Positions 35,840 through 43,453 of a stretch of DNA of 64,000 nucleotides are shown in pieces (the first letter of the stretch is position 1; each line of letters opens with the position of its first letter). The translations under genes and the position numbers were made by a program. Under the pieces are notes generated by a model, which did not search any database, was not told the DNA's origin, and saw only the letters and a list, made by a program, of their open reading frames with translations. The stretch comes from Confluentibacter flavum (GTDB lineage: Bacteria; Bacteroidota; Bacteroidia; Flavobacteriales; Flavobacteriaceae): NCBI RefSeq assembly GCF_002843175.1, contig NZ_PJEO01000054.1:62001-126000 (forward strand). The letters run 5' to 3'.

Positions 35840-36427
35840 TATGATTCTATAAGGACTATTGACAGATACGTTGATGATTTTGATGAAATGATTGAAAACA
35901 TATCATACAGAGGTGGAATGGGACTTTTTATACCCGCTTCAAACCAGCATTTTAGAGAAGCGCCATTTTTTGAATTCAATATGAATGTACCAACTAGCCA
36001 AGTTAATTCTGTTGAATTTGCCATTCAATTTGGAGGTTGGAGCCGTGAAAATAATTTCACATATGTAAAAAGGTTGGATACACTAAAAGGAACTTCCAAT
36101 ATCTTTTTTAATGGACTCATAAAATTAAAAAAGGATATAATTTTCTTTAATAAATCTTTTATAGGTATTGGTGCTGGCATAGGTATATCAACTATTTTAA
36201 TTGCTACGGATGTTATTGAACCGCAAAACGAAGACAATCAGGCACTATATAAAGGAATGACATCTTTTCTCTTGTCCCCTGAATTGGAGTATATATTTGA
36301 TGTAACAAATAAGACTCAAATGTCAATAAGTTTTAGTGTACAATATGCTACCTATAAGTTGAAAGCAGCTTTACAGAACGACATAGGTAAATGGTACTAT
36401 ATGCCAAAAATCACATATCGATTTTAG
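35777..36427 (+). CDS. Predicted outer-membrane beta-barrel protein
   Basis: 216 aa with a cleavable signal (MERFALCILLL... WSQ). The mature part alternates aromatic and polar residues in strands (VEFAIQFGGWS, FIGIGAGIGISTIL, MSISFSVQYATY) and ends in Phe (ITYRF), the usual end of barrel proteins. Function unknown. Starts 24 bp after the desaturase, with no promoter of its own in the gap, so it is probably read from the promoter at 31.86 kb. Its first 21 codons are the right copy of the 86-bp repeat. Confidence 0.7.
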   Translation: MERFALCILLLHLNLMPLWSQYDSIRTIDRYVDDFDEMIENISYRGGMGLFIPASNQHFREAPFFEFNMNVPTSQVNSVEFAIQFGGWSRENNFTYVKRLDTLKGTSNIFFNGLIKLKKDIIFFNKSFIGIGAGIGISTILIATDVIEPQNEDNQALYKGMTSFLLSPELEYIFDVTNKTQMSISFSVQYATYKLKAALQNDIGKWYYMPKITYRF

Positions 36428-36525
36428 GATTATAATTTTAATAAACGAGTTATGAAATGAGCATAACGAAAACTTGATGCAACAACCAATGAAGATATGG
36501 GAATTGCTCCCAATAGCTATCGGGA

Positions 36526-36562
36526 GACCGATAAAAAATAATAAATATCTACATATGAAAAT
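36526..36562 (+). promoter_or_regulatory. Leader element shared with msrA
   Basis: GACC, an A-rich run, then AATAAATAT-C-TACATATGAAAA. The same string with few changes leads into msrA on the minus strand (51832-51866). The ATG inside it is the start codon in both cases. Just upstream, CAATAGCTATCGGGAG (36511-36526) is part of the window's inner-palindrome repeat. Confidence 0.5.
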
Positions 36563-36938
36563 CACATTATTGAGATTAAGAGGAACAGCCTTATTCTTCG
36601 CCTTTTTAGTATTGTTCCAGAGTTGTAAAACCTATTATGCAAATTCAATTTCCTTAGAAAAAGCGGTTGAAGATGGCAAATCGGCTAGCATTATTTATAG
36701 TAACGATAGTGCAAATTCTTTAGAGTTTGATAAAATTGTAAAGATTGATACCGTTTATTACGGTATAAAAAAGTATAGAGGAGAGTTGGTTAAAATGCCA
36801 ATTCAACTAGAAAATACTGAATCCATATACAAAGACATGTCAGTATTTAAATTTATTTTATTAGTAGTTCTTTCAGGAGGAATTATTTGGGGGATAGATA
36901 GGCTGGGCTTGGGATTCCTATTTTCCGAAGACGAATGA
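36555..36938 (+). CDS. Small lipoprotein with C-terminal membrane segment
   Basis: 127 aa from the ATG at 36555. A signal with lipobox FQSC (Cys near residue 20) is followed by a short beta-type domain (IIYSNDSANSLEFDKIVKID) and a hydrophobic segment near the C-terminus (FILLVVLSGGIIWGI). The layout resembles the N-terminal part of the 564-aa lipoprotein at 32106. I prefer this ATG to the one at 36474 because the upstream stretch is repeat sequence. Function unknown. Confidence 0.65.
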   Translation: MKITLLRLRGTALFFAFLVLFQSCKTYYANSISLEKAVEDGKSASIIYSNDSANSLEFDKIVKIDTVYYGIKKYRGELVKMPIQLENTESIYKDMSVFKFILLVVLSGGIIWGIDRLGLGFLFSEDE

Positions 36939-36985
36939 TATTAATTTAAACTAAATAACTTAAGATGAATACAGCAAACAAATCA

Positions 36986-37084
36986 AAATTGTCCGAATTA
37001 GTCTTTGACACACTAAATGGGATAGTCATTTAAACTGCGAAATATATATTTGAACAATAATCTAACCGAAGATTTAAAGAAACT
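36986..37084 (+). promoter_or_regulatory. Promoter module, copy B
   Basis: Second copy of the module at 31804-31904, with the TATATTTG -7 box at 37045-37052. It lies 31 bp before the lipoprotein gene at 37116, giving that gene the same control signals as the radical SAM set. Confidence 0.65.
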
Positions 37085-37115
37085 ATTATATGCATGATTT
37101 TAAAAAACTATTAAT

Positions 37116-37532
37116 ATGAAAACTACATTTAAAATTATTTTATGCTGTCTGTCCGTTTTTTGGATAATTATCTCTTGCTCAAAGGATGATTTAGATATAT
37201 TTGTTGTTAATGATTTCACTACAACCATAGATGAAAATCCAAATCAAGATCAATTAATTGGAATCATTCCATATCAAGTAAATAAAGGGCTTACAGAGTT
37301 TATTATTACATCTCAAAATGTTCCAAATGCTATTAGTATTAATAATTCATATGGCTTTAGCAATGCTTCCATTTATGTTCAAGATCCAGTACATTTTGAT
37401 TTTGAGACTAACCCAATAATTATAGCGACCATTAAAGTTAACAGAGTAATTGTGCATTTGGATTTTAGTCAAGATATTCTTGATACTAAAATAATTACTG
37501 TTTCCATAAATTTAAAAGATTTACCAGAATAA
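37116..37532 (+). CDS. Lipoprotein with a cadherin-like domain
   Basis: 138 aa. Signal with lipobox IISC at about residue 21. The mature part has the pattern of one cadherin-type repeat: TIDENPNQDQLIGII, ISINNSYG, IYVQDPVHFDFETNPIIIATIKV. Cadherin-like domains in bacteria mediate adhesion or matrix interactions, usually with calcium. It lies behind promoter module B and may be co-regulated with the four-gene set. Confidence 0.65.
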   Translation: MKTTFKIILCCLSVFWIIISCSKDDLDIFVVNDFTTTIDENPNQDQLIGIIPYQVNKGLTEFIITSQNVPNAISINNSYGFSNASIYVQDPVHFDFETNPIIIATIKVNRVIVHLDFSQDILDTKIITVSINLKDLPE

Positions 37533-37559
37533 ATAAACGCATTAGCCAATTTAAAAATT

Positions 37560-38063
37560 ATGATAATAATAAAAAAAGTCAAAACAATAATGTTATTATT
37601 AGTTGTGGTTTTGAGTACTCATATGTATGCTCAAAAAGAGATCATAAAAAGTAGCATGTTTGTTCGTGTTTACAATTTAGATGGGAAAAAGATTAACAAG
37701 GGTCATGTCACTTTTGTTGGAGATACAATTCTTGGACTTAAACGACATGGTAACATCATACAAATAAATGTTCGTGAAATAGGTACTATAAAAACAAAAA
37801 GATCTGCGGGACATAATCTACTTATTGGTACTACAGCTGGGGCCGCAGCAGGAGCAATCTTAGGAGTGGTGACAGTCAATGCAACGAATGATCTATTTGG
37901 TAATTGGTTTTATCATACTGAATCGGATGGACTAGTAGGAGGTGCGATGTTCGGAGCTGTTGCTGGTGCTTGTAATGGTGGAATTACAGCGTTTTTAAAA
38001 CATTCCAATACTTATATAATAAATGGAGATTTAGAAAAATGGCAAGTTTTAAAAGATGATTGA
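37560..38063 (+). CDS. Hypothetical secreted protein with glycine-rich hydrophobic segments
   Basis: 167 aa. An N-terminal signal (VKTIMLLLVVVLSTHMYAQ) precedes a small beta domain that ends VREIGTIKTKRSAG, then two glycine/alanine-rich hydrophobic stretches (IGTTAGAAAGAILGVV and VGGAMFGAVAGACNGG). The arrangement of a beta domain ending in (E)I.(T)I followed by a hydrophobic segment recurs in the lipoprotein at 32106. No function is known to me. 27 bp after the cadherin-like gene, so probably one unit. Confidence 0.6.
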   Translation: MIIIKKVKTIMLLLVVVLSTHMYAQKEIIKSSMFVRVYNLDGKKINKGHVTFVGDTILGLKRHGNIIQINVREIGTIKTKRSAGHNLLIGTTAGAAAGAILGVVTVNATNDLFGNWFYHTESDGLVGGAMFGAVAGACNGGITAFLKHSNTYIINGDLEKWQVLKDD

Positions 38064-38173
38064 AAAGCAAATTTTGAAATAATGGGTTATTTAGTTTTTT
38101 TCGATTTTTGATTTTGTAACACGTTAATAATCTGTAAAATAAATGTTAAAAATGTGTTATAATTTTTTTTTGG

Positions 38174-38200
38174 TGTAACAGGTTTCAAATTTTGTCGTCT
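38174..38200 (+). promoter_or_regulatory. ECF-type sigma promoter candidate
   Basis: TGTAAC (38174-38179), 16-bp spacer, CGTCT (38196-38200). This is the classic ECF layout (AAC in -35, CGTC in -10), quite unlike the TAnnTTTG boxes elsewhere in the window. It lies 51 bp before the ankyrin gene. Confidence 0.55.
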
Positions 38201-38251
38201 GTTTAGTATATCAAAAAACAAATCATTAAAATCAATTTAAAATCTTTCATC

Positions 38252-38638
38252 ATGAAAAAAACAATCATTATTTCTGCACTGGCATTATGTTTCTCAGTAG
38301 TAACATTACATGCCGAAACATCAATTAAAACGCTGACTAATTATCAACCTACTTCAAAAGTAAAAGTGAGTCCATTTTGTGTTTCAATTGCTAAAGGCGA
38401 TTTTGAAACAGTTAAAAAATTGGTAGAGCTTGGCACCGATGTTAATCAAAAATCTGAAGGTATGACACCAGTTATGTATGCTGCTAAATACAACAGAACT
38501 GATATTTTAAAACTTTTAATAGCCAATGGAGCCAATTTAAAAGCAAAATCGGACAAAGGTATGACAGCTATAAAATATGCTGAATTACACAAAGCCCATG
38601 ACGCTAAAGCTATTTTAGAAGAAGCCATGAAAAAATAA
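38252..38638 (+). CDS. Secreted ankyrin-repeat protein
   Basis: 128 aa. Signal peptide (residues 1-~21, ending LHA) then three ankyrin units: CVSIAKGDFETVKKLVELGTDV, GMTPVMYAAKYNRTDILKLLIANGANL and GMTAIKYAELHKAHDAKAILE. Ankyrin repeats act as protein-binding surfaces; periplasmic location is predicted. Stand-alone gene behind an ECF-type promoter candidate, which suggests envelope-stress or ECF control. Confidence 0.85.
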   Translation: MKKTIIISALALCFSVVTLHAETSIKTLTNYQPTSKVKVSPFCVSIAKGDFETVKKLVELGTDVNQKSEGMTPVMYAAKYNRTDILKLLIANGANLKAKSDKGMTAIKYAELHKAHDAKAILEEAMKK

Positions 38639-38683
38639 GTGATTTATAATATAGTTTTATAAATTATTTGAGCTAGTCACTCT

Positions 38684-39469
38684 TTATAAACCCTGAATTT
38701 CAGGGTTTTTTTTGTATTTTTCAATAGACTCTTTAATTTTTTCTATTCTATTCTCCGGGTCGGGATGCGTACTTTTAAATTCGGGTAATCTGTTAGGTCC
38801 TGCAGCTGCTTTAAGTATTTCCATGACATCAATCATTTCTTCAGGATTATAGCCAGATTTCAACATAAACAAGACGCCTAAATCATCACTCTCCAGTTCA
38901 TCATCCCTTCCGTTTGTGAGAAGTGTGTTTTGTCCGATACCACCAATCACGTTTCCTATATCGGCTCCCACATTACCAGCGGTAATTAACCCTTGCCAAT
39001 ATTCACTTTCGGCAATACGTTCGGCACTGTGGCGCCCAATAACATGTCCGATTTCATGACCCAAAACGCCAGCAAGTTGGTCTTCGTTTTCTAATTTGGA
39101 AAATAGGGCATAGGTTATAAAAATTTGTCCGCCAGGAAGCGCAAAAGCATTAATGGTATTGGGGTCTGCTAATAAATGAAATTCGTATTGATAGGGGGTG
39201 TTTTTTGCGACACTATTATCAACTAATTTGTTGCCTACATTATCTACAAAAGCTTGGTATTCATTACTTGGATACAAACCGCCATATTCTTGAGCTATTT
39301 GTGGGGCACTCTGCAAACCAATGGCGATTTCCTTATCCGCTGTCATAGATATAGTTTGCGTTCTTCCCGTATACGGGTTCACTTCTTGTTGACTACATCT
39401 TTTAAATACAAAAAATAAAGCAATGGCAACTCCAATTAATAACCTGACTTTAAAATTTCTACTTCTCAT
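38684..39469 (-). CDS. M48-family zinc metallopeptidase
   Basis: 261 aa. An N-terminal hydrophobic segment (residues ~9-22), with Cys25 shortly after, suggests a membrane anchor or an atypical lipoprotein. The zinc site is HEIGH at 138-142 (GVLGHEIGHVIGRHSAER), with the further ligand expected in the DELESDDLG segment downstream. M48 proteins such as BepA/YfgC handle outer-membrane protein quality control in the periplasm; the general shape fits that group without the TPR tail. Co-directional with the GNAT gene 30 bp upstream. Confidence 0.85.
   Translation of the reverse strand: MRSRNFKVRLLIGVAIALFFVFKRCSQQEVNPYTGRTQTISMTADKEIAIGLQSAPQIAQEYGGLYPSNEYQAFVDNVGNKLVDNSVAKNTPYQYEFHLLADPNTINAFALPGGQIFITYALFSKLENEDQLAGVLGHEIGHVIGRHSAERIAESEYWQGLITAGNVGADIGNVIGGIGQNTLLTNGRDDELESDDLGVLFMLKSGYNPEEMIDVMEILKAAAGPNRLPEFKSTHPDPENRIEKIKESIEKYKKNPEIQGL
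38688..38714 (+). terminator. Terminator of the ankyrin gene
   Basis: Stem AAACCCTG/CAGGGTTT, followed by eight Ts in the plus direction. The stem overlaps the last codons of the convergent M48 peptidase gene. Confidence 0.75.
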
Positions 39470-39499
39470 TTAATAAAAGTACAATTTTTTATGATTGAT

Positions 39500-39952
39500 T
39501 TATAAAGTTTTACCCATAACGTAATGAATTCCTATTTCTGGAATAATAAACGAGTCTCCTTTGATGGTGTAGTTATTTTTTTGATAAAAATTAACAGCAA
39601 TTTTTCTGGCATTGCACCAAATCATTTTTACGCCTTGCTTTATAAGAAGGGATTCTCCAAATTTTAAAATATCATTGCCATAGCCTTTTCCTTGAAATTC
39701 TTTTAATACGGCCATACCACGCAATTGAAACTGTTTTTTTTCTAAAAACAGGGAATTGGAATTCTTCATAAATGTGGCAACTGCAATAAGAGTATTATCA
39801 ACAAATAAACCAATATGAAATGTGGTTTCAAAATCGTCTCCATCAAAAATACAGGCTTCTATTGGCTTTCCTTCACGTAAAACAGGCTGTCTTATAGACC
39901 AAGCCTCTTTTGCGGTTATTAGCCCAATTCTATAATTTGAATTTTCTAGCAT
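39500..39952 (-). CDS. GNAT-family N-acetyltransferase
   Basis: About 150 aa. The acetyl-CoA loop is QLRGMAVLKEFQGKGYGNDIL, matching the Q/R-x-x-G-x-G/A motif, with the later IWCNARKIAVNFYQKNNYTIKG as GNAT motif B. The substrate cannot be told. I start at the ATG at 39952; an upstream ATG at 39997 would add 15 residues. Confidence 0.8.
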   Translation of the reverse strand: MLENSNYRIGLITAKEAWSIRQPVLREGKPIEACIFDGDDFETTFHIGLFVDNTLIAVATFMKNSNSLFLEKKQFQLRGMAVLKEFQGKGYGNDILKFGESLLIKQGVKMIWCNARKIAVNFYQKNNYTIKGDSFIIPEIGIHYVMGKTL

Positions 39953-40083
39953 TTGTGATAGATAAAATGGTTTTTCAAACTTAAACAAAATAACCATTCA
40001 GAGACATTTTTTACTTCAACATAAAAAGTATTTAAGATTTAAATTTCAGGAAATCTTTTTTTTCAAGAAGTTGTATTTTTTTG

Positions 40084-40115
40084 TTGCAAATGAAAGTGTA
40101 GTTTATATATATTTG
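40084..40115 (+). promoter_or_regulatory. Promoter of tRNA-Gly
   Basis: TTG (40084-40086), 21-bp spacer, TATATTTG (40108-40115). The predicted transcription start is only a few bases before the tRNA. Confidence 0.65.
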
Positions 40116-40125
40116 CGGTGGAATT

Positions 40126-40198
40126 GCGGGAGTAGCTCAGTTGGTAGAGCGTCAGCCTTCCAAGCTGAATGTCGCCGGTTCGAACCCGGTCTCCCGCT
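40126..40198 (+). tRNA. tRNA-Gly (anticodon UCC)
   Basis: 73-nt cloverleaf without encoded CCA. Acceptor GCGGGAG pairs with CTCCCGC; anticodon stem TCAGC/GCTGA with loop CTTCCAA (anticodon TCC); T arm CCGGT-TCGAACCCGG; discriminator T. It reads GGA/GGG glycine codons. Its last 17 bases and its terminator are repeated 162 bp downstream. Confidence 0.93.
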
Positions 40199-40233
40199 CT
40201 AGAAGCTTCACTTAATGGGTGAGGCTTTTTTTA
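40182..40233. repeat. tRNA-Gly 3' end plus terminator, copy 1
   Basis: The tail of the tRNA from GAACCCGG, followed by the terminator hairpin (9-bp stem 40203-40211 with 40219-40227, then Ts). Repeated almost exactly at 40344-40394. Confidence 0.8.
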
Positions 40234-40343
40234 TGCTGTATTTTTATTGTTATTAAAACTCTAGGGTGAGAAGTTTATCCTGAGCATTACTGAAAAACAA
40301 AATATATTTTGTTTTGAAAGTAGCAAACGAAGTTTGTCGAAGG

Positions 40344-40394
40344 GAACCCGGTCTCCCGCTCTAAAAGCTTCACTTAAACGGTGAGGCTTTTTTA
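40344..40394. repeat. tRNA-Gly 3' end plus terminator, copy 2 (att-like)
   Basis: GAACCCGGTCTCCCGCTCTA, then AAGCTTCACTTAA and GTGAGGCTTTTTT, matching copy 1 with few changes. The 110 bp between copies holds no gene; it includes the pieces CTGAGCA and GTTTGTCGAAGG of a common flavobacterial repeat. The copy abuts the stop codon of the peptidase E gene and may serve as its 3' end. Confidence 0.8.
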
Positions 40395-41099
40395 TTTTAG
40401 AGTATTCAATTCTGTGCCAGAAACAACTTCATAAGCCGCTTTATTTTGTTCAAATATTCTAGCAGTTAGATTGCCTTTTAAAATTATGGAATTGTTTTTT
40501 ACATGCAGCCAACTGCCTTCGCGTAATCCTATAACTGGTTGTGTGTTAAAATGATGGAATTCCTTAATCCTTGTTTCCTTGGTTTCTCCCATGTGCCTAC
40601 TATTGGAATCCGGGTCTAAATAATGTGGATTGATATTAAATGGGACTAAGCCAGTAGCATTAAAACTTGGCGGATAAACAACCGGCATATCGTTAGTGGT
40701 TTTTATAGTCAACCCACAAATATTGCTTCCAGCGCTTGTGCCTAAATAGGGTGTTCCATTATTAACCGTTTCTTTTAAAACAGGTATTAAATTATTTTTA
40801 TACAGTTGGTATAGCAAAACAAAGGTGTTGCCGCCACCAACAAAAATGGCTTCAGCATTTTTAATTGCAGTTAAAGGATTTTCAAATGTCTGGATACCTT
40901 TTACTTGTTTATTTATTTTTAAAAAAGCTTCCGAGACTTTTTCGGTATAATCATCATGGGATATTCCACTTGGTCTTGCGTAAGGAATAAATAAAATTTC
41001 AGAAGAGTCTTTGAAAAGCATTGCTAAATCATCCAAAAGATATTCTAAATAGCCGCTGCCGTGTAGGGTGGACGTGCTAGCAATAATCATGTTCTTCAT
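40392..41099 (-). CDS. pepE: Peptidase E (alpha-aspartyl dipeptidase)
   Basis: 235-aa S51 peptidase that cleaves N-terminal Asp dipeptides. The nucleophile elbow GTSAGSN puts Ser at about 122; FVGGGNTF and the PPSFNATGLVPFNINPHYLD segment are family features, with the His of NPHYLD in the expected place. No signal peptide, so cytoplasmic. Single gene on the minus strand. Confidence 0.92.
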   Translation of the reverse strand: MKNMIIASTSTLHGSGYLEYLLDDLAMLFKDSSEILFIPYARPSGISHDDYTEKVSEAFLKINKQVKGIQTFENPLTAIKNAEAIFVGGGNTFVLLYQLYKNNLIPVLKETVNNGTPYLGTSAGSNICGLTIKTTNDMPVVYPPSFNATGLVPFNINPHYLDPDSNSRHMGETKETRIKEFHHFNTQPVIGLREGSWLHVKNNSIILKGNLTARIFEQNKAAYEVVSGTELNTLK

Positions 41100-41222
41100 G
41101 CCGTATCAAGTTTTGCGTAAAGCTAACTAAATGTTCACTTTAACAAAAATTTATAGAGAGTTTACATTTTATTTAAGATTTGAAAAACGTTCTTTATATT
41201 TAAGTATTAATAAATTATAAGC

Positions 41223-42020
41223 TTGAAACAAAAATTACTTGTCATTTTATGTTTACTTATATTTCAGTTTTTAATTGGTCAAACAATTAACAGGGTAGAG
41301 GTTCATGGGTTTATGTATGCCAATGCTAATGATATTGAAGCTGTTGCCATTTATAATAAATCTTCCAATAAAGGGACTGTAACAAACGAAAAAGGAGAAT
41401 TTCTTTTAGAAGTTGCAGAAAACGATGTCATTGAAATTTCTGCATTACAATTTGAGCCCCAAAAAGTTAGTATAACAAAAGACGTTTTAGAGTCTCGTGT
41501 CTTAAAAATCTATTTAGTGGAATATGTCAATCAACTAAGCGCGGTTTTATTAAGGCATGGTTTATCAGGAAGCTTAGCGGTTGATATAGAAATTGTTGAA
41601 ATCCCTCCTAAAATTGATATTGATTTAAGAAACATGAATGATCTTGAGATGTATGATGAAATGGGTCACAATGATTTTAAGGTTAAAAATGAATTAAATT
41701 CAGTAATGAATAATCATGAACTTTATAATGGGGTGGATTTTGTTAAAATAACGAACATGCTTTTTAAACCTAAAAAACGTGCTTACACAGAAGATTACCC
41801 CAAATTTGTAAAACCCAAATTGTTGTTAGACGTTTATTCCCGAAAATACATTAATGACACATTTAATATCCCCATAGAGCATATAGACGAATTTATTGCA
41901 TTTGTTGAAAAAAATGGCATATCTCAAGAATTTTTGAATGATAAACAAGAATTTGAAAGAATTGATTTTTTGGTAAAGCAAAGCGCATTATTCTTATTGC
42001 AACACCATGTTAAAAAGTAA
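41223..42020 (+). CDS. Carboxypeptidase-regulatory-like domain protein (1)
   Basis: 265 aa. Signal peptide (ending FLIGQ), then a CarboxypepD_reg-like beta domain: VHGFMYANANDIEAVAIYNKSSNKGTVTNEKGEFLLEVAENDVIEISALQFEP. The rest is helical without a TonB plug or barrel. The start is TTG at 41223, which puts the signal peptide at the N-terminus. Overlaps the next, paralogous gene by 14 bp. Part of the unit leading to the M1 peptidase. Confidence 0.8.
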   Translation: MKQKLLVILCLLIFQFLIGQTINRVEVHGFMYANANDIEAVAIYNKSSNKGTVTNEKGEFLLEVAENDVIEISALQFEPQKVSITKDVLESRVLKIYLVEYVNQLSAVLLRHGLSGSLAVDIEIVEIPPKIDIDLRNMNDLEMYDEMGHNDFKVKNELNSVMNNHELYNGVDFVKITNMLFKPKKRAYTEDYPKFVKPKLLLDVYSRKYINDTFNIPIEHIDEFIAFVEKNGISQEFLNDKQEFERIDFLVKQSALFLLQHHVKK

Positions 42021-42780
42021 ACATGTTCCACAACTTTTAATATTACTGTCATTTCAAGTAGGAATGTCGCAATCCATTGAGATTAAAGGAAGCGTAGAAA
42101 GCAATATTGGAATTGAAAACATTAATATTATAAATAAAACCACTTATAATTATGCCATAACAAATGCCAAAGGTGAGTTTGCAATTATGGTTAGACTTAA
42201 TGATAGCTTGCAATTTTATTCCATGCTACACAAAACAAAATATGTAGTTGTAAATAAAAATATGCTATTGTTAAAAACAATTAAGGTTGCTTTGGAAGAA
42301 CAAGTTAACGAGCTAAGCGAAGTGACTGTGGGCAATACGCTTACAGGAGATTTGTTTTTAGACATTCAAAACAGAAAAGGCGAACCGCCTGTTAATTTTT
42401 ATGATGTTGGCATTGCAGGTTATACTGGCAAAATAGCAACACAAAGTGAGCGAAGATTAAATGAAGCAACCACGGGAGGTGGTTTTATACCGTTAAATCC
42501 TATTTTAAATGCTATTTCAGGAAGAACAAAACAATTGAAAAATCAAATAAAAGTAGAGGAAGTAGAAGCATTGATGCAAAGTATACAAAGCCGCTTGGCT
42601 AAAGATTTTTTTTTGTTAAATCCATTAGATGAGCATTTGAGAATGGAATTTTTCTATTTCTGTGCAGATGATGATAATTTTATTGAGGCATGTAAAAATC
42701 AAACTGATTTTGAAATATTTAAATTTTTAAGAATGAAATACGAACAGTATTTGGAGAATAGAAGTGACACTGAAGATTAA
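42007..42780 (+). CDS. Carboxypeptidase-regulatory-like domain protein (2)
   Basis: 257 aa. Signal peptide (ending GMSQ), then the same beta domain as its neighbour (IKGSVESNIGIENINIINKTTYNYAITNAKGEFAIMV... DSLQF) and a helical C-terminal part. Clearly a tandem paralog of 41223-42020, with overlapping genes. Secreted or periplasmic; role unknown. Confidence 0.8.
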   Translation: MLKSKHVPQLLILLSFQVGMSQSIEIKGSVESNIGIENINIINKTTYNYAITNAKGEFAIMVRLNDSLQFYSMLHKTKYVVVNKNMLLLKTIKVALEEQVNELSEVTVGNTLTGDLFLDIQNRKGEPPVNFYDVGIAGYTGKIATQSERRLNEATTGGGFIPLNPILNAISGRTKQLKNQIKVEEVEALMQSIQSRLAKDFFLLNPLDEHLRMEFFYFCADDDNFIEACKNQTDFEIFKFLRMKYEQYLENRSDTED

Positions 42781-42790
42781 TAGTTTTGTA

Positions 42791-42823
42791 TTGTTCTTAG
42801 AAACGTTGAAAAAAGTAAATTTG
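42791..42823 (+). promoter_or_regulatory. Promoter candidate for the DUF6702/M1 pair
   Basis: TTG (42791-42793), 22-bp spacer, TAAATTTG (42816-42823), 16 bp before the ATG at 42840. Confidence 0.5.
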
Positions 42824-42839
42824 CAAATAATTTATACAA

Positions 42840-43343
42840 ATGAAGTTTATAAAAATCTCAATTTTACTGGTTGTTTTATGTGTTTCGGCATTTACTGCGG
42901 TTCATAAATTTTATTTAAGTGTGACACAAATAGAATATGTTCAAGATAAACAATCAGTTCAGATAATCTCAAGAATTTTTATGGATGATTTTGAAAATCT
43001 GTTAAGAGAACGCTATGATAAAACCATCAACTTAGATGATGATAAAAAAGCTCCAATTGTTGATGATTACATTCAAAAATATTTAGCTGAAAGAATTAAA
43101 ATTAAAATCAACGGAAAGGATGTCAATTTTAATTTTATTGGAAAAGATACTGATTTAGATGTTATGAAGGTTTATTTGGAAATAGAAGGAATAAAAGAGA
43201 TCCATTCTTTTCAAATAACCAATAAGGTTTTATTCGATTTATTTGATGAGCAACAGAATATGGTTAAGCTAAAAATAAATGCGTTATTTAAAAATTATTT
43301 GCTAACCTCCCAAAATGATAATGCCGTGTTAAATTTTGATTAA
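42840..43343 (+). CDS. DUF6702-family exported protein
   Basis: 167 aa. N-terminal hydrophobic signal (residues ~4-19), then HKFYLSVTQIEYVQDKQSVQIISRIFMDDFE, characteristic of DUF6702, and the later KYLAERIKIKINGKDV. It lies just upstream of an M1 peptidase, an arrangement I recall from many flavobacteria. Function unknown; a periplasmic partner of the peptidase is inferred. Confidence 0.8.
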   Translation: MKFIKISILLVVLCVSAFTAVHKFYLSVTQIEYVQDKQSVQIISRIFMDDFENLLRERYDKTINLDDDKKAPIVDDYIQKYLAERIKIKINGKDVNFNFIGKDTDLDVMKVYLEIEGIKEIHSFQITNKVLFDLFDEQQNMVKLKINALFKNYLLTSQNDNAVLNFD

Positions 43344-43453
43344 TTGATAGGAAGATTTTTTTAAAATTATTACTTTGCCTAACTTTTAATTAATAATAAT
43401 TTAACCAATTTGCTTAAAAGCAAATTATTCATCAATAAAAAATTTAAATTCAA

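Noticed and set aside
40234-40343. Possible tiny mobile element between the tRNA-Gly tail copies
   Set aside because: At 110 bp it has no ORF, no terminal inverted repeats and no integrase; only the duplication itself can be supported.
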